A DNA stretch of 64,000 nucleotides. Source: CAWCAW01 sp963714125. Lineage in GTDB: Bacteria; Actinomycetota; Acidimicrobiia; Acidimicrobiales; UBA8190. The DNA is taken from positions 1,054,001-1,118,000 of the forward strand of contig OY970234.1 of assembly GCA_963714125.1 (NCBI GenBank), in the 5' to 3' direction. Below, piece by piece: positions 17,093-25,459 of this stretch; position 1 is the stretch's first letter; the number at the start of each line of letters is the position of its first letter. Both the position numbers and the translations under genes were made by a program. A model generated the notes under the pieces. That model had not been told where the DNA came from. It was given only the letters and a program-made list of their open reading frames with translations, and did not search any database.

Positions 17093-18614
17093 TCAGACCG
17101 GCGCTTCCACCTCGAGCCACGGCTCACGGCGGGCGGGCAGGTTGTCATAGAGATCGCCGATGAGGTCGTCGCGTAGCGCTCGACACACCGAGTCCTCCCA
17201 CCGGTTGCTCCACTGAAGCGGGTCCTCATCCAGGTTGTAGAGCTCACCTTCGTGGCCCTCGTAGATACCTCCCGCCTCATAGGCGGTGACGAGCCATCCG
17301 TCGCGATACAGCGAACGCAGATGAAGGTCTTCGCTGTCGAACTGGCTGTCCCATTCGCAAATGACGCGCTGGCGCCGGGCGTCAGGGGCCGTGGGAAGGG
17401 CGGTGCCTTGTACCCAAGGCGGTACGGCCACGCCGGCGATGGCGCAGAACGTCGGGGCGAGGTCCAGCTGCCCCACCGGGTCGTCAATGACACCAGGAGC
17501 CACGCCCGCCGATGGGGCTGGACGCCAGATCATGGGGAGGTGCATCAATGCTTCGCAGTGGTACGGGCCTTTGAAGAGCAAGCCGAAGTCTCCCTGCAGC
17601 TCGCCATGATCGGTGGTGAAGATGATGTCGGTATCGGCCCCCCACCCCCGGGCTTCAATGCGCGCTATGACGCGGCCCATGGCCTCGTCGATGAGTTCGT
17701 TCTCGATGTGCGTGAAGGCGTTCACCTCGCGCACTTGGTCATCGGTCATGGCGGCGGGAACGAAGCCGGCCGGCCCGCCTTCGAGGTTGGCGTGTGAGCC
17801 GTCGTAGTACTCCATCCAATGGCGAGGCTTTTGCTCGAGGATGCGTCGACACGCCTCGGGTGAGCCCGGGTGTCCGGCCGGCAGATCGAGGTCGCGCCAG
17901 TTGACTCGACCAAGCTCAGAGGACGGCGGGTCCCACGGGTGGTGCGGATCCGGAAAGCTCATCCAGCAGAACCAGTCGTCGTCACTGTCCAGGCCGTCCA
18001 ACCACGCCATGGTGCGGTCAGCGACCCAATCGGTGTGGTAGAGGTCGCGCGGCACGGGATTGATCTTCAACTGGGGAGCGCCTGTCTCCCCGCCACCGGC
18101 GTTGTTCAGCGCCGCACCGTCGAGCAACTGGTAGAAGTCGCGCTCGATGATCTCCGGGTTGCTTGCGGATCCATACGCCGTAGTGCCATAGGGGAAGGGG
18201 TCCGTGCATGGCCAGCTCCACGTGTTCGAAGCCGCGGTGCGGGCCGGTGGAGCCCTCCCTGGCAAAGCGGTTCTCGGGCCAGCGCCCGTCGGGGTCGAAA
18301 GCCGGCTCGAAGTGCGCCTTGCCCACCAGTGCCGTTCGGTAGCCGTGCTCGTGGAGGTGGGCGGCCACACTGGGTGCATCGGCGGGCAGTGGCACGCCGT
18401 TGGCGTAGACCCCGTGGGTCCGGGGGTACTGCCCGGTGATCATGGTGCTGCGGGCCGGCATGCAGACGACGTTCTGGTTCATGGCCCGCCGGTAATTGAT
18501 GCCCGCGGAGGCCAAAGCATCGGCCACCGGGGTGCGGGCGATCACCCCGCCGTTGCATCCCAGGCTGTCAAAGCGCTGCTGGTCGGTGGTGACAAAGAGG
18601 ATCTTGCGGCCCAT
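17093..18614 (-). pseudogene. Cys-type sulfatase, interrupted by a frameshift
   Basis: ATG 18614 begins MGRKILFVTTDQQR, the usual sulfatase start. The formylglycine motif C-M-P-A-R (in VVCMPARSTMITG) is intact. The frame runs to about VWIRKQ, then the homologous protein continues in another frame (PEIIERDFYQLL, PHHPWDPP, FTTDHGELQGDFG) to a stop at 17093. Removing one base from the GGG at 18156-18158 joins the two into a 506-aa protein. The DHGE metal-site motif is present in the second part. Either a sequence error or a real disruption is possible. A formylglycine-generating enzyme is not encoded nearby. It converges on the NlpC gene, 13 bp apart. Confidence 0.85.
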
Positions 18615-18620
18615 AGGCGC

Positions 18621-18626
18621 ACCATA
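18621..18626 (-). promoter_or_regulatory. -10 box (TATGGT) for leaderless sulfatase gene
   Basis: On the minus strand TATGGT is followed by six bases and the ATG at 18614. No ribosome binding site is present, consistent with leaderless transcription. Confidence 0.45.
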
Positions 18627-18758
18627 GGGGCACCGAGGACGGATGGTCCGAGCGCCTGGAGGGAGGAAGCGTAGGGCCAGCTGGGGCGTGCATCCGCGCC
18701 AGGCCCACGGACGCGGGGCAGAATCCTGGGAGTTCGTGAGGCGGCACGACCACACATC

Positions 18759-19328
18759 ATGGAACCCCATACCGAGTCGTCTTTCACCGCCGAACACGAG
18801 CCCACGCGTTCGGAACAAGCCGTCGCTATTGGGTCGCGCTTGCGCGCCGTGCGGCATCAGACCGGATTGTCTCTGGTGGCCGTGGAGGAGATGTCCAACC
18901 AGGAGTTCCGAGCTTCTGTGCTTGGCGCTTATGAGCGTGGCGAGCGTGTCATCACCGTCGATCGGCTGCAGAGGCTGGCCAAGCTCTACAACGTGCCCGT
19001 CGACCAGCTCCTCCCCGAAGAGCCTCGACGCGCCCCCTGGAGCGGGGCGCCGAGGGCCGACGGTGAAGCCGACCCGTCGTCGCCGGCGGCGACCGGAGAC
19101 CCGGAGAAGGTATCCATAGATCTGGCCAGGCTGCGGGCGGGAACAGGCCCCGAGCACGACGTGTTGCGGCGCTTTCTCCATATCATCCAAGTGCACCGCC
19201 AGGACTTCAACGGGCGCGTCATCACCATTCGGCGCGCCGACGTGCGCGCCTTGGCGTGCTTCTTCGGCATCACACCCGACGCCTTAGGCGACCGGCTCGA
19301 TGTTCTGCACCTGAGGGCGCGCGCCTGA
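18759..19328 (+). CDS. bldD: BldD-family transcriptional regulator
   Basis: 189 aa. Residues about 23-87 are an XRE-type helix-turn-helix, close to Streptomyces BldD (LRAVRHQTGLSL, LGAYERGERVITV, VPVDQLLPE). After a variable linker, residues about 116-185 match the BldD C-terminal domain. The published c-di-GMP signature RXD-X8-RXXD is present as R147-Q-D149 and R158-R-A-D161. In Streptomyces a c-di-GMP tetramer dimerises BldD to repress developmental genes; whether the lineage here has a developmental programme is unknown. It is divergent from the sulfatase gene, with 144 bp between. The N-terminus is about 20 residues longer than in Streptomyces. Confidence 0.85.
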   Translation: MEPHTESSFTAEHEPTRSEQAVAIGSRLRAVRHQTGLSLVAVEEMSNQEFRASVLGAYERGERVITVDRLQRLAKLYNVPVDQLLPEEPRRAPWSGAPRADGEADPSSPAATGDPEKVSIDLARLRAGTGPEHDVLRRFLHIIQVHRQDFNGRVITIRRADVRALACFFGITPDALGDRLDVLHLRARA

Positions 19329-19586
19329 GATTCAACCTTTGCTGGCGCACGCACCTATCGCGCCGCAAAATCCCCAGGTTTCGCCCCTTGTTTTCCCCAG
19401 CCCACATTGGCGACAGTGACAGTGCCCGCACGTTGATGACGGTGTGGGAGGACGTGCGTCGCCTGCTGCGGGATGTTCTCGCCGAGGCTCGACGCTCGGT
19501 TGGACCCTATCTCCGGTGATCTTGGATCCCCCCGGCGAAGAGATCCCGGGGATGGGGCTCCGCTTCGGGCCTCGCGCGTCAGGCCC

Positions 19587-21350
19587 CTACGTGCTGGTCA
19601 GAGAGCTGGCCGCTGTGACGGCGCCGGTGTCGGGGTTGGTGACGACCAGGCCGTCGGTGCCGGCGGCGGTGCAGGTGGCGGTGACGCTGATCTGCGTGGC
19701 GCTCGTCCACGTCCACCCGTTGATGGTGAAGTTCCCCCCGCTGTCGGCCACGGTGAGGCCGTAGGCGAAGTTGGTGCCGGTAACGGTGAATGTCGACGTC
19801 TCATACTGGGCGATGGCCTCTGGTGTCCCCGACGATGGCGCGGTGACGGTGGGGGCTGAGATGGTCACGTTGAACGTGGAGCTCGTCGCTGACGTCAGCC
19901 CCGACGAGGTGGCGCTCAGGCTGGCGCCCGTCTTGGCGGTGGTCAGCGCGCATCCTCCGAATGTCGCCGCGCCATAACTCGCTGTCACCGTCAGTCCGCT
20001 GTCCTTGCAGACGAGGGTCCCTGAGCTGGGGGCGATCACGATCGAGGCGCTGTTGGCTGTGACGACGTGACTGCTCGAGTCCTCTACCGAGACAACGGGT
20101 TCGGCCGACAGGCCACCAGTGCCCGAATCTCCTGCCGGCTGCGTCGTGAAGATCACCTTGCTCGCCGCCCCGGTGATGTCGAACGGGTTGCTGACGGCGG
20201 TGCCGGCAAATCCCCCCGACGCGGTGGCCGTAAACGTGTCGTTGACGAGGTCGACCGTACCGGTCACATCGCAGCCGCTGAAGGTTGCCACTGCGCTGCT
20301 GGTGGCCACCGCGCTCGTGCATCCCGCCAACGTGCCCGTACCCACCAGCGTCAAGACCACCGACGCCGAGGCGGATGTGACGACGTTGCCGTAGGCATCC
20401 TCGATGGCCAGCTTCGGTTGCAGTGGGAACACACCGCCCGAGGAGGTGGCGCCGTCGGGTTGCACCTCGTAGGCGATCTTGGAGGCGGACCCGGCATTGA
20501 CGGTGAGCGACCCCGTTCCTTCGGCATCCTCGTAGATCCCCCCGCTCACGTTGCAGTCATTGGTGTCGTTCCACCGTGCCCCGGTGACGGCCAGTGCATA
20601 GGCGGTGGCGCGCGCCGGCGTGGCTGTGGTGGCCGTCACCGTCAATGTGAAGGTATACGACGGTGATGTTCCCGAGATGGCCGCACACGCGGTGTTGACC
20701 GACCACGTCGCCCCGGGGGGGAGGCCGCCCACGTCGGTCAGGCTGTAGCCGTGGGTGTTGCATCCGCTGCAGTTGGTGACGGTCACTGAGTATGTCGCCG
20801 TGCCGTTGGGGGCGAGCGATCCCGATTGACTCCCTACCGTCACCGTCGTATGGGATCCGGCCGCGTTGATGGCCTCGGTCTGGGTAGCGGACACCATTCC
20901 CGTAGAGGCCGCCGTGATGGTCTCTACCGTGGTGTCGGACGTGTCGCTGACAGTGAAGGTGGCCGTGCTCGAACCCGCTGCGATGGTGACCGAGGCGCTC
21001 GGGGAAAAGGACATGTTGGTGCTGCCCGAGGTCAGGGTGACGGTCACCGTCGCCGTGGCGGTGACGGGGTTGCCCACGGCGTCTTCCTCTTGGACGATCA
21101 TGGCCCCCGACGTGCTGTCCTCGATTTGCTGGGGGGCTGTCATGAACACCAGCTGGGTGGCCGGCCCGGTCCAGTTGACAGTTTTCAGCGCGCTACTGGC
21201 GAACGTGTTGGTGGCCACCCACACGGCGCCCGAGTTCGACCACTCGTGGCGCACCGAAGGAAGCACCACCGCCGCCACTACCAACACGACGGGCCAGAAA
21301 CGCAGGGAGCGGCTGGAGGAAACCGGCGACCGGTGGTGTGCTGTTTGCAT
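19587..21350 (-). CDS. Large secreted protein with Ig-like/invasin-type domains
   Basis: 587 aa from ATG 21350, which has GAGG upstream; a TTG at 21359 is too close to it. The N-terminal hydrophobic stretch (FWPVVLVVAAVVLP) is followed by GAVWVATNTFASSAL, similar to the cleavage region of SipW-dependent proteins. The rest is Thr/Ser/Val/Gly-rich beta-sandwich sequence. It includes three domains of the type that begins KVIFTTQPAG or KIAYEVQPDG with VEDAYGNVV-like loops (bacterial Big-like repeats), and a terminal IPT-like domain (PTVTAPSSG...). It is very likely a cell-surface or fibre component. It is 78 bp downstream of sipW and probably co-transcribed with it. Confidence 0.8.
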   Translation of the reverse strand: MQTAHHRSPVSSSRSLRFWPVVLVVAAVVLPSVRHEWSNSGAVWVATNTFASSALKTVNWTGPATQLVFMTAPQQIEDSTSGAMIVQEEDAVGNPVTATATVTVTLTSGSTNMSFSPSASVTIAAGSSTATFTVSDTSDTTVETITAASTGMVSATQTEAINAAGSHTTVTVGSQSGSLAPNGTATYSVTVTNCSGCNTHGYSLTDVGGLPPGATWSVNTACAAISGTSPSYTFTLTVTATTATPARATAYALAVTGARWNDTNDCNVSGGIYEDAEGTGSLTVNAGSASKIAYEVQPDGATSSGGVFPLQPKLAIEDAYGNVVTSASASVVLTLVGTGTLAGCTSAVATSSAVATFSGCDVTGTVDLVNDTFTATASGGFAGTAVSNPFDITGAASKVIFTTQPAGDSGTGGLSAEPVVSVEDSSSHVVTANSASIVIAPSSGTLVCKDSGLTVTASYGAATFGGCALTTAKTGASLSATSSGLTSATSSTFNVTISAPTVTAPSSGTPEAIAQYETSTFTVTGTNFAYGLTVADSGGNFTINGWTWTSATQISVTATCTAAGTDGLVVTNPDTGAVTAASSLTST

Positions 21351-21437
21351 GAGCCGCAACCTCGGTGCTCATGGCGACGCCTTACAACGGGTGTCGCCCT
21401 GGCCGTGTGGTTCTTGTGGTGCTTCGGCTCCGGGCGG

Positions 21438-22061
21438 CTAGGCCGCCGAGTACGTGGGCCGCCGTGTATCTGGCTGAAGCCAGATGCGCCTGAGCGCCAC
21501 GGTGGCGAGGCAGAGGGCGAAAACGCCGATCTCGGCGATCCGAGCCATGGGAGTGCTCACATCGGCCAGCATCTGACCCGCCCCCGGCACCCTGGCCACC
21601 TCGCGACCCAGGTGTCCGTTCGTCGACACGCTCCAATGCTCAGGAACGCGGTTGGCGTCTCCCTTGGTGACGAACAGCATCACGTCGCCGACCTGCTTCA
21701 CCGAGACCACCCGGTGGGTGACAAGCTGCTCGCCCAGGGCGGGGTCGCGAAAGGTCACGATGGCACCGCTGTGCACCGTGGTGGGGCTCACCGACTTGTC
21801 GATGACCACGTCTCCGACGGCCAGTGTCGGCGTCATCGAGCCACTTTTGATGGTGAAGGCCCGAAAGCCGAGCATCGTGCCCCCCAGCAATGCGAGCGAG
21901 GCCACCAGCAAGGTGCAGAGGATGACGGTGGGGATGGTGCGGCCGAGGCGCCAGGCGCGACGTCCAGTACGTCGTTGGGCAGTACGTCGTTGGGCCGTAC
22001 GTCGGCGTGCAGTACGTCGTTGGGCGTGAGCGCCCCCTGAGAACCTGAGGGTGGCGGTCAT
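21438..22061 (-). CDS. sipW: Signal peptidase I, SipW type
   Basis: 207 aa. The first 40 residues are cytoplasmic and very basic, built from AQRRT pentapeptides. A membrane segment follows (about 42-64), then the S26B catalytic region with Ser75 in KSGSMTPTL and His116 in LVTHRVV. His instead of Lys is the mark of the archaeal/eukaryotic (ER-type) signal peptidases to which SipW belongs. A second membrane segment lies near the C-terminus (IAEIGVFALCLATVAL). ATG 22061 overlaps the stop of the TasA-like gene by ATGA, which fixes the start and implies coupling. The expected substrate is the TasA-like protein next to it, and perhaps the Ig-like protein. Confidence 0.88.
   Translation of the reverse strand: MTATLRFSGGAHAQRRTARRRTAQRRTAQRRTGRRAWRLGRTIPTVILCTLLVASLALLGGTMLGFRAFTIKSGSMTPTLAVGDVVIDKSVSPTTVHSGAIVTFRDPALGEQLVTHRVVSVKQVGDVMLFVTKGDANRVPEHWSVSTNGHLGREVARVPGAGQMLADVSTPMARIAEIGVFALCLATVALRRIWLQPDTRRPTYSAA
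21965..22024 (-). repeat. 15-bp tandem repeat inside sipW
   Basis: Four 15-bp units (plus-strand unit CAGTACGTCGTTGGG, the third degenerate) encode the AQRRT pentapeptides in the cytoplasmic tail. The unit is a multiple of three, so copy changes leave the frame intact. Confidence 0.9.
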
Positions 22062-22753
22062 GTCGTCGTCAGCGTCCACGTCAAGGCGATGGTGATCGTC
22101 TGGTTGCAGTATGTGGCGCACGCCGAGTCACCTGCCGGCAGACCGCTAACGGTGAACTTGTACCACGTGTTGGTCACCGGCGATGACACTGTGTACGGCG
22201 AGCTCGAGGCCCAACTCTGCAGGGTGGCACCTTGCGTGCCGACCGAGGTGTTCGTTCCACTCGACGGATAGCTGGTGCACGACCCGCTGTTCGTGTTCGA
22301 ACCGGGCGTCACCGCCACCGTCCCCGAAGAATTTAATGTCGCCACATTCATGGTCAGTTGACCTTGTAAGGCGGTTTGTCCTGATCCACCCAGCGCAGCG
22401 GTGAGGGTGAGGGATCCGACCGATGCTGTTCCGGTGAAGTCGACACCGATGCAGTCGGTAGTGGCCGCTGATCCCGGCTCGAGATTGGACACGTTGAACA
22501 GCGCCGTACCGGTGGTTGTGGCCGAGCCACCTTGGCCACCTTGGTTGTCGTCCAACAGAACAGTGTTGGTCGAAAACGTGTTGCTGTTGTTCGAATCGGA
22601 CACGCTCCACGCCGCCCAGGCGCCGATGGTGGCTACCGCAGCGATCACGAGCACGATGGCGGCTGACAACACGAGCTTGGTGCTCGCCGCATGCAGCAAC
22701 AGCTTGTGTGGTCGCACGTGTGAACTCGCGTGTTTGGGTGAACTACCGGACAT
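22058..22753 (-). CDS. TasA/camelysin-like protein with SipW-dependent signal peptide
   Basis: 231 aa. ATG 22753 is preceded by GGAGGC at normal spacing; the longer frame upstream is not needed. A basic, His-rich start leads into a hydrophobic segment (about 26-52) ending AAWSVSDSNNSNTF. This is the pattern of SipW-type signal peptides, in which cleavage precedes a short Ser/Asp-rich turn. The mature part is a Thr/Ser/Gly-rich beta-rich domain with four cysteines. In Bacillus TasA forms biofilm fibres after SipW cleavage; a similar surface-fibre role is inferred here from the pairing with sipW. The fold itself is only a distant match. Confidence 0.72.
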   Translation of the reverse strand: MSGSSPKHASSHVRPHKLLLHAASTKLVLSAAIVLVIAAVATIGAWAAWSVSDSNNSNTFSTNTVLLDDNQGGQGGSATTTGTALFNVSNLEPGSAATTDCIGVDFTGTASVGSLTLTAALGGSGQTALQGQLTMNVATLNSSGTVAVTPGSNTNSGSCTSYPSSGTNTSVGTQGATLQSWASSSPYTVSSPVTNTWYKFTVSGLPAGDSACATYCNQTITIALTWTLTTT

Positions 22754-22918
22754 CGAACTGCCTCCGTGGCTGGCTTCCCACGAACAATCGACCGGGTGAT
22801 TCCACCTCTTGAGAAGGTTCACGGTGTGCGAGTTTTCTTGCCACTTTGTGCGTTTTGGGGCAAGGCCAGGCACAGTACGATGGGTGTGGTCGAGTTCCCG
22901 TGGCGAGGGCAGGACCCG

Positions 22919-23575
22919 ATGGACGGAGCGTTGACGGCCTCGCGACATGGGGCCGGTGGTGGGGAAGACGGCTTGGGCATGCTGGGCCTGGTCGCGTCCC
23001 TGGCGATTTTGGCGGTGATGGCATTGATCGCCGTAACGTCGCTCAACGGGCTGCCGACCACGAAAGCCGGCAAAGGCGACAGCCCCGTGGAGGTCTTACC
23101 GGGCGGGCAGGTTGCCATTGGTAACAGTGGCGCCACCGGGGGCGCGGGCAATGCCGTTGCCGGCGCACCCAGTGGGCTTGTGGCGCAGACCGGGGACACG
23201 GTGGCGCAGACCAACCTCACCTCGGCCTTGTCGGCGGTGGATCAAGCCGCGCTGAGCGCGGGCGGGTATGGCGACGTGACGGTGGCATCGCTGGCCGCCG
23301 AGAGCCGCGGCGACCCTTTTACATCAGGCCCGTCAACCACCACCGGACAGATGAGCCTGGTCGCGGCCGGCGGGGCCAGTGGCGGCGTCACCTTGGCTGT
23401 GCATTCCGCATCGGGGACGTGTTGGTTCGTGTGGAGATCGAACGCTGTTACTTGGTATGGCGCTCAGACGGGGCACAGCGCCTGCCAAGCGCCGGCGTTG
23501 CCGAGTGCCCCGGCGGCGAGCCACGTCAGTAACGGCTCCATCGGCTGGCAGTCGGGATCCTTTCCGGGATCCTGA
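22919..23575 (+). CDS. Prepilin-like membrane-anchored protein
   Basis: 218 aa from ATG 22919, which follows GAGGGCAGG; ATG 22880 is an upstream alternative. The short polar leader ends GGGEDG and runs into a long hydrophobic helix (LGMLGLVASLAILAVMALIAV). That is the general pattern of type IV pilin or pseudopilin precursors, but the usual Glu at +5 is not clear. The remainder is a Gly/Ala/Ser-rich extracytoplasmic region with a Trp-containing C-terminal segment and two Cys. It is divergent from the TasA-like gene, with 165 bp between, so it may belong to the same surface module. Assignment as a pilin is tentative. Confidence 0.5.
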   Translation: MDGALTASRHGAGGGEDGLGMLGLVASLAILAVMALIAVTSLNGLPTTKAGKGDSPVEVLPGGQVAIGNSGATGGAGNAVAGAPSGLVAQTGDTVAQTNLTSALSAVDQAALSAGGYGDVTVASLAAESRGDPFTSGPSTTTGQMSLVAAGGASGGVTLAVHSASGTCWFVWRSNAVTWYGAQTGHSACQAPALPSAPAASHVSNGSIGWQSGSFPGS

Positions 23576-23601
23576 ATCGAGGGAGAGCTGAGTCTCCGAG
23601 C

Positions 23602-24366
23602 TCAAGGCTCCAAAAGAAGATGGGCCAAGGCGTCGAGGTGCGCCTGCGCCACGCCGGCGCTCAACGCCCAGGCGGCCGCACCGCCAAACTGCTCGTGGAG
23701 CCCGTCGAGGAACCGCTCCATGGTGTCGGCCTCGACGGAGAACACCGACGGAGGGAGTTCGTCGACGCGTCCGGCAAAGTGCGGATCTCGCCGCAGTCGT
23801 TCGATGATCAAGTCCATGCGCGTGGCGGTAAGCACGTAGTCCTCGACGATGGTGGTGCGCTCAACGCCGATGCACTCGAGCACCAGCGCGGCGAGCACAC
23901 CGGTACGGTCCTTGCCGGCCTGGCAGTGAAAGACGAGAGGGTAGTTCGCCCCGTCAGCCATGATGCCGATCGATTCGACCAAAGCGGCGCGTCCCATGTC
24001 GAGATACGAGAGGTAACGCGCCGCAGTGTCGGCGATCCTGGGCGTGGGTGCCGCCATGGCCTCGCCGGGACCTTGGGGAAGTGGTGATTCCTCACTGAGG
24101 ACCGACAAGTTGACGTAGCGAACCGGCTCGGCTCCGATGAGCCCGCGACCCGAGCGCCGCAGCTCGGTTGAGGTGCGCAAGTCAATGACACTGGTGAGGC
24201 CGAGCTCGCGCAACACGGCCACGTCGTCACTGGTCAGTTCATGCAGGGTGTCGCTTCGGTACAACCAACCCCAGCGTGTGGCGCGGCCGTCGTTGGTCCG
24301 ATACCCACCCAGATCCCGAAAGTTGTACGCACCCACCAGGGGCAGGAGCCGCGAGGAGTTGACCAT
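23602..24366 (-). CDS. Tyrosine/serine protein phosphatase (Y_phosphatase3 family)
   Basis: 254 aa from ATG 24366 (GAGG five bases upstream; ATG 24378 is also possible). It has the FRDLGGY N-terminal motif, LYRSDTLH, VIDLRTSTE and the active-site loop HCQAGKDRTG (HC-x5-R), all typical of the LipA/Y_phosphatase3 group of secreted or cytoplasmic dual-specificity phosphatases. No signal peptide is seen. Members can dephosphorylate proteins or phosphoinositides; the substrate is not predictable. It is transcribed away from the adjacent luciferase-like gene. Confidence 0.9.
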   Translation of the reverse strand: MVNSSRLLPLVGAYNFRDLGGYRTNDGRATRWGWLYRSDTLHELTSDDVAVLRELGLTSVIDLRTSTELRRSGRGLIGAEPVRYVNLSVLSEESPLPQGPGEAMAAPTPRIADTAARYLSYLDMGRAALVESIGIMADGANYPLVFHCQAGKDRTGVLAALVLECIGVERTTIVEDYVLTATRMDLIIERLRRDPHFAGRVDELPPSVFSVEADTMERFLDGLHEQFGGAAAWALSAGVAQAHLDALAHLLLEP

Positions 24367-24413
24367 GGGCCTCATCATGGCGCGTCAGGCCGGTGGCTCC
24401 GTTGCGCCGTAAG

Positions 24414-24419
24414 TACCAT
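24414..24419 (+). promoter_or_regulatory. -10 box (TACCAT) for leaderless luciferase-like gene
   Basis: TACCAT is followed by seven bases and GTG 24427. It overlaps the alternative start ATG 24418, which argues for GTG 24427 as the real start. Confidence 0.4.
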
Positions 24420-24426
24420 GCGACGC

Positions 24427-25323
24427 GTGCACCTTGGACCCGTAGGCATCTGGTGGAGCGGCTCGTGGCGCGCTGAAGGCGTCGAGGGCGCGGAAGGATC
24501 GGTGGCCGACGTCGCCGCTGAAATGGAGTCTCTCGGGTATTCGATGTTGTGGACCTCGGCCGGCTTCGACCCCGGACTTCCCCCCATTTTCGAGCGGCTG
24601 CTCGGCGCCACCACGACCGCCAAAGTGGCCAGCGGCATCGCCAGCATCTGGCCCAATTCGCCCGCCGAGCTCACCGCGGCCGTTGCTGGTCTCGAGCAAC
24701 GCCACCCGGGGCGTTTCGTCTTGGGTCTCGGGGCCAGCCACGCCGTGATCGCCGAGCAGTACGCCCGCCCCTATTCGCACATGGCCACCTTCTTGACCGA
24801 GCTCGACACACGAGCCGGTCTCGACGGTTCCAAAGACCAGACGGCGGCGGTATCCAAAGATCGCCGCGTGCTCGCCGCCCTCGGTCCTCGCATGCTCGAG
24901 CTAGCCCGAGATCGGGCCGCCGGAGCGCATCCTTACTTCGTTCCGGCCGAACACACAGCCAGGGCGCGCCAGGCCCTCGGGCCGGACCCGGTGCTGGCCC
25001 CTGAGGTCACCGTGGTCCTCGAGCGCGACCCCAGTACGGCTCGGGCTCTGGCTCGGACGTTCACCTCCCTGTACCTCACCTTGCCGAATTACTCGAACAA
25101 TCTTCGGTCGCTCGGGTTCGGTGACGACGATCTGGCCGGGGGCGGAAGCGACCGTCTGGTCGATGCCGTGGTGTGCTGGGGCGACCTCGGCGGCGTCGCC
25201 GCCAAGGTGGGAGAGCACCGTGAGGCGGGAGCCGATCACGTCTGCATCCAGGTGATCTCCCCGGTGCCGATGCACTTCCCTTTGGCGCAGTACCGCGCGC
25301 TGGCTCCTGCACTAATGTCCTGA
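24427..25323 (+). CDS. LLM-class F420-dependent oxidoreductase-like protein
   Basis: 298 aa. It has a luciferase-like TIM-barrel pattern: early GPVGIWWSG strand, LGYSMLWTSAGFD, AKVASGIASIWP, the RFVLGLGASH motif, and a final DHVCIQVISP strand. These match the F420-type luciferase-like monooxygenase family that is abundant in actinomycetes. Cofactor F420 use is inferred from the family; the substrate is unknown. GTG 24427 fits a leaderless promoter; ATG 24418 is three codons longer. Confidence 0.85.
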   Translation: MHLGPVGIWWSGSWRAEGVEGAEGSVADVAAEMESLGYSMLWTSAGFDPGLPPIFERLLGATTTAKVASGIASIWPNSPAELTAAVAGLEQRHPGRFVLGLGASHAVIAEQYARPYSHMATFLTELDTRAGLDGSKDQTAAVSKDRRVLAALGPRMLELARDRAAGAHPYFVPAEHTARARQALGPDPVLAPEVTVVLERDPSTARALARTFTSLYLTLPNYSNNLRSLGFGDDDLAGGGSDRLVDAVVCWGDLGGVAAKVGEHREAGADHVCIQVISPVPMHFPLAQYRALAPALMS

Positions 25324-25369
25324 CCGCCCAAAGAAACTGCGTGATCGGGCAGACAGGTTGCAAACGCTT

Positions 25370-25392
25370 AGTGACACGAGTGACACGAGTGA
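25370..25392 (+). repeat. 9-bp direct tandem repeat in intergenic DNA
   Basis: Unit AGTGACACG is present twice, with a further half copy. It lies 68 bp before the next gene and could be a regulator binding site; no known motif is recognised. Confidence 0.6.
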
Positions 25393-25459
25393 ATACTGGT
25401 TTTTAGATGGCTGGGAACCTGTACCCGTGCTGTTCTAAAGCCGGACCGGATGCGATGAC

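Noticed and set aside
19436..19519. Possible 27-residue peptide (MTVWEDVRRLLRDVL...)
   Set aside because: ATG is in frame and the peptide is amphipathic, but there is no ribosome binding site or leaderless box, and no known homologue comes to mind.
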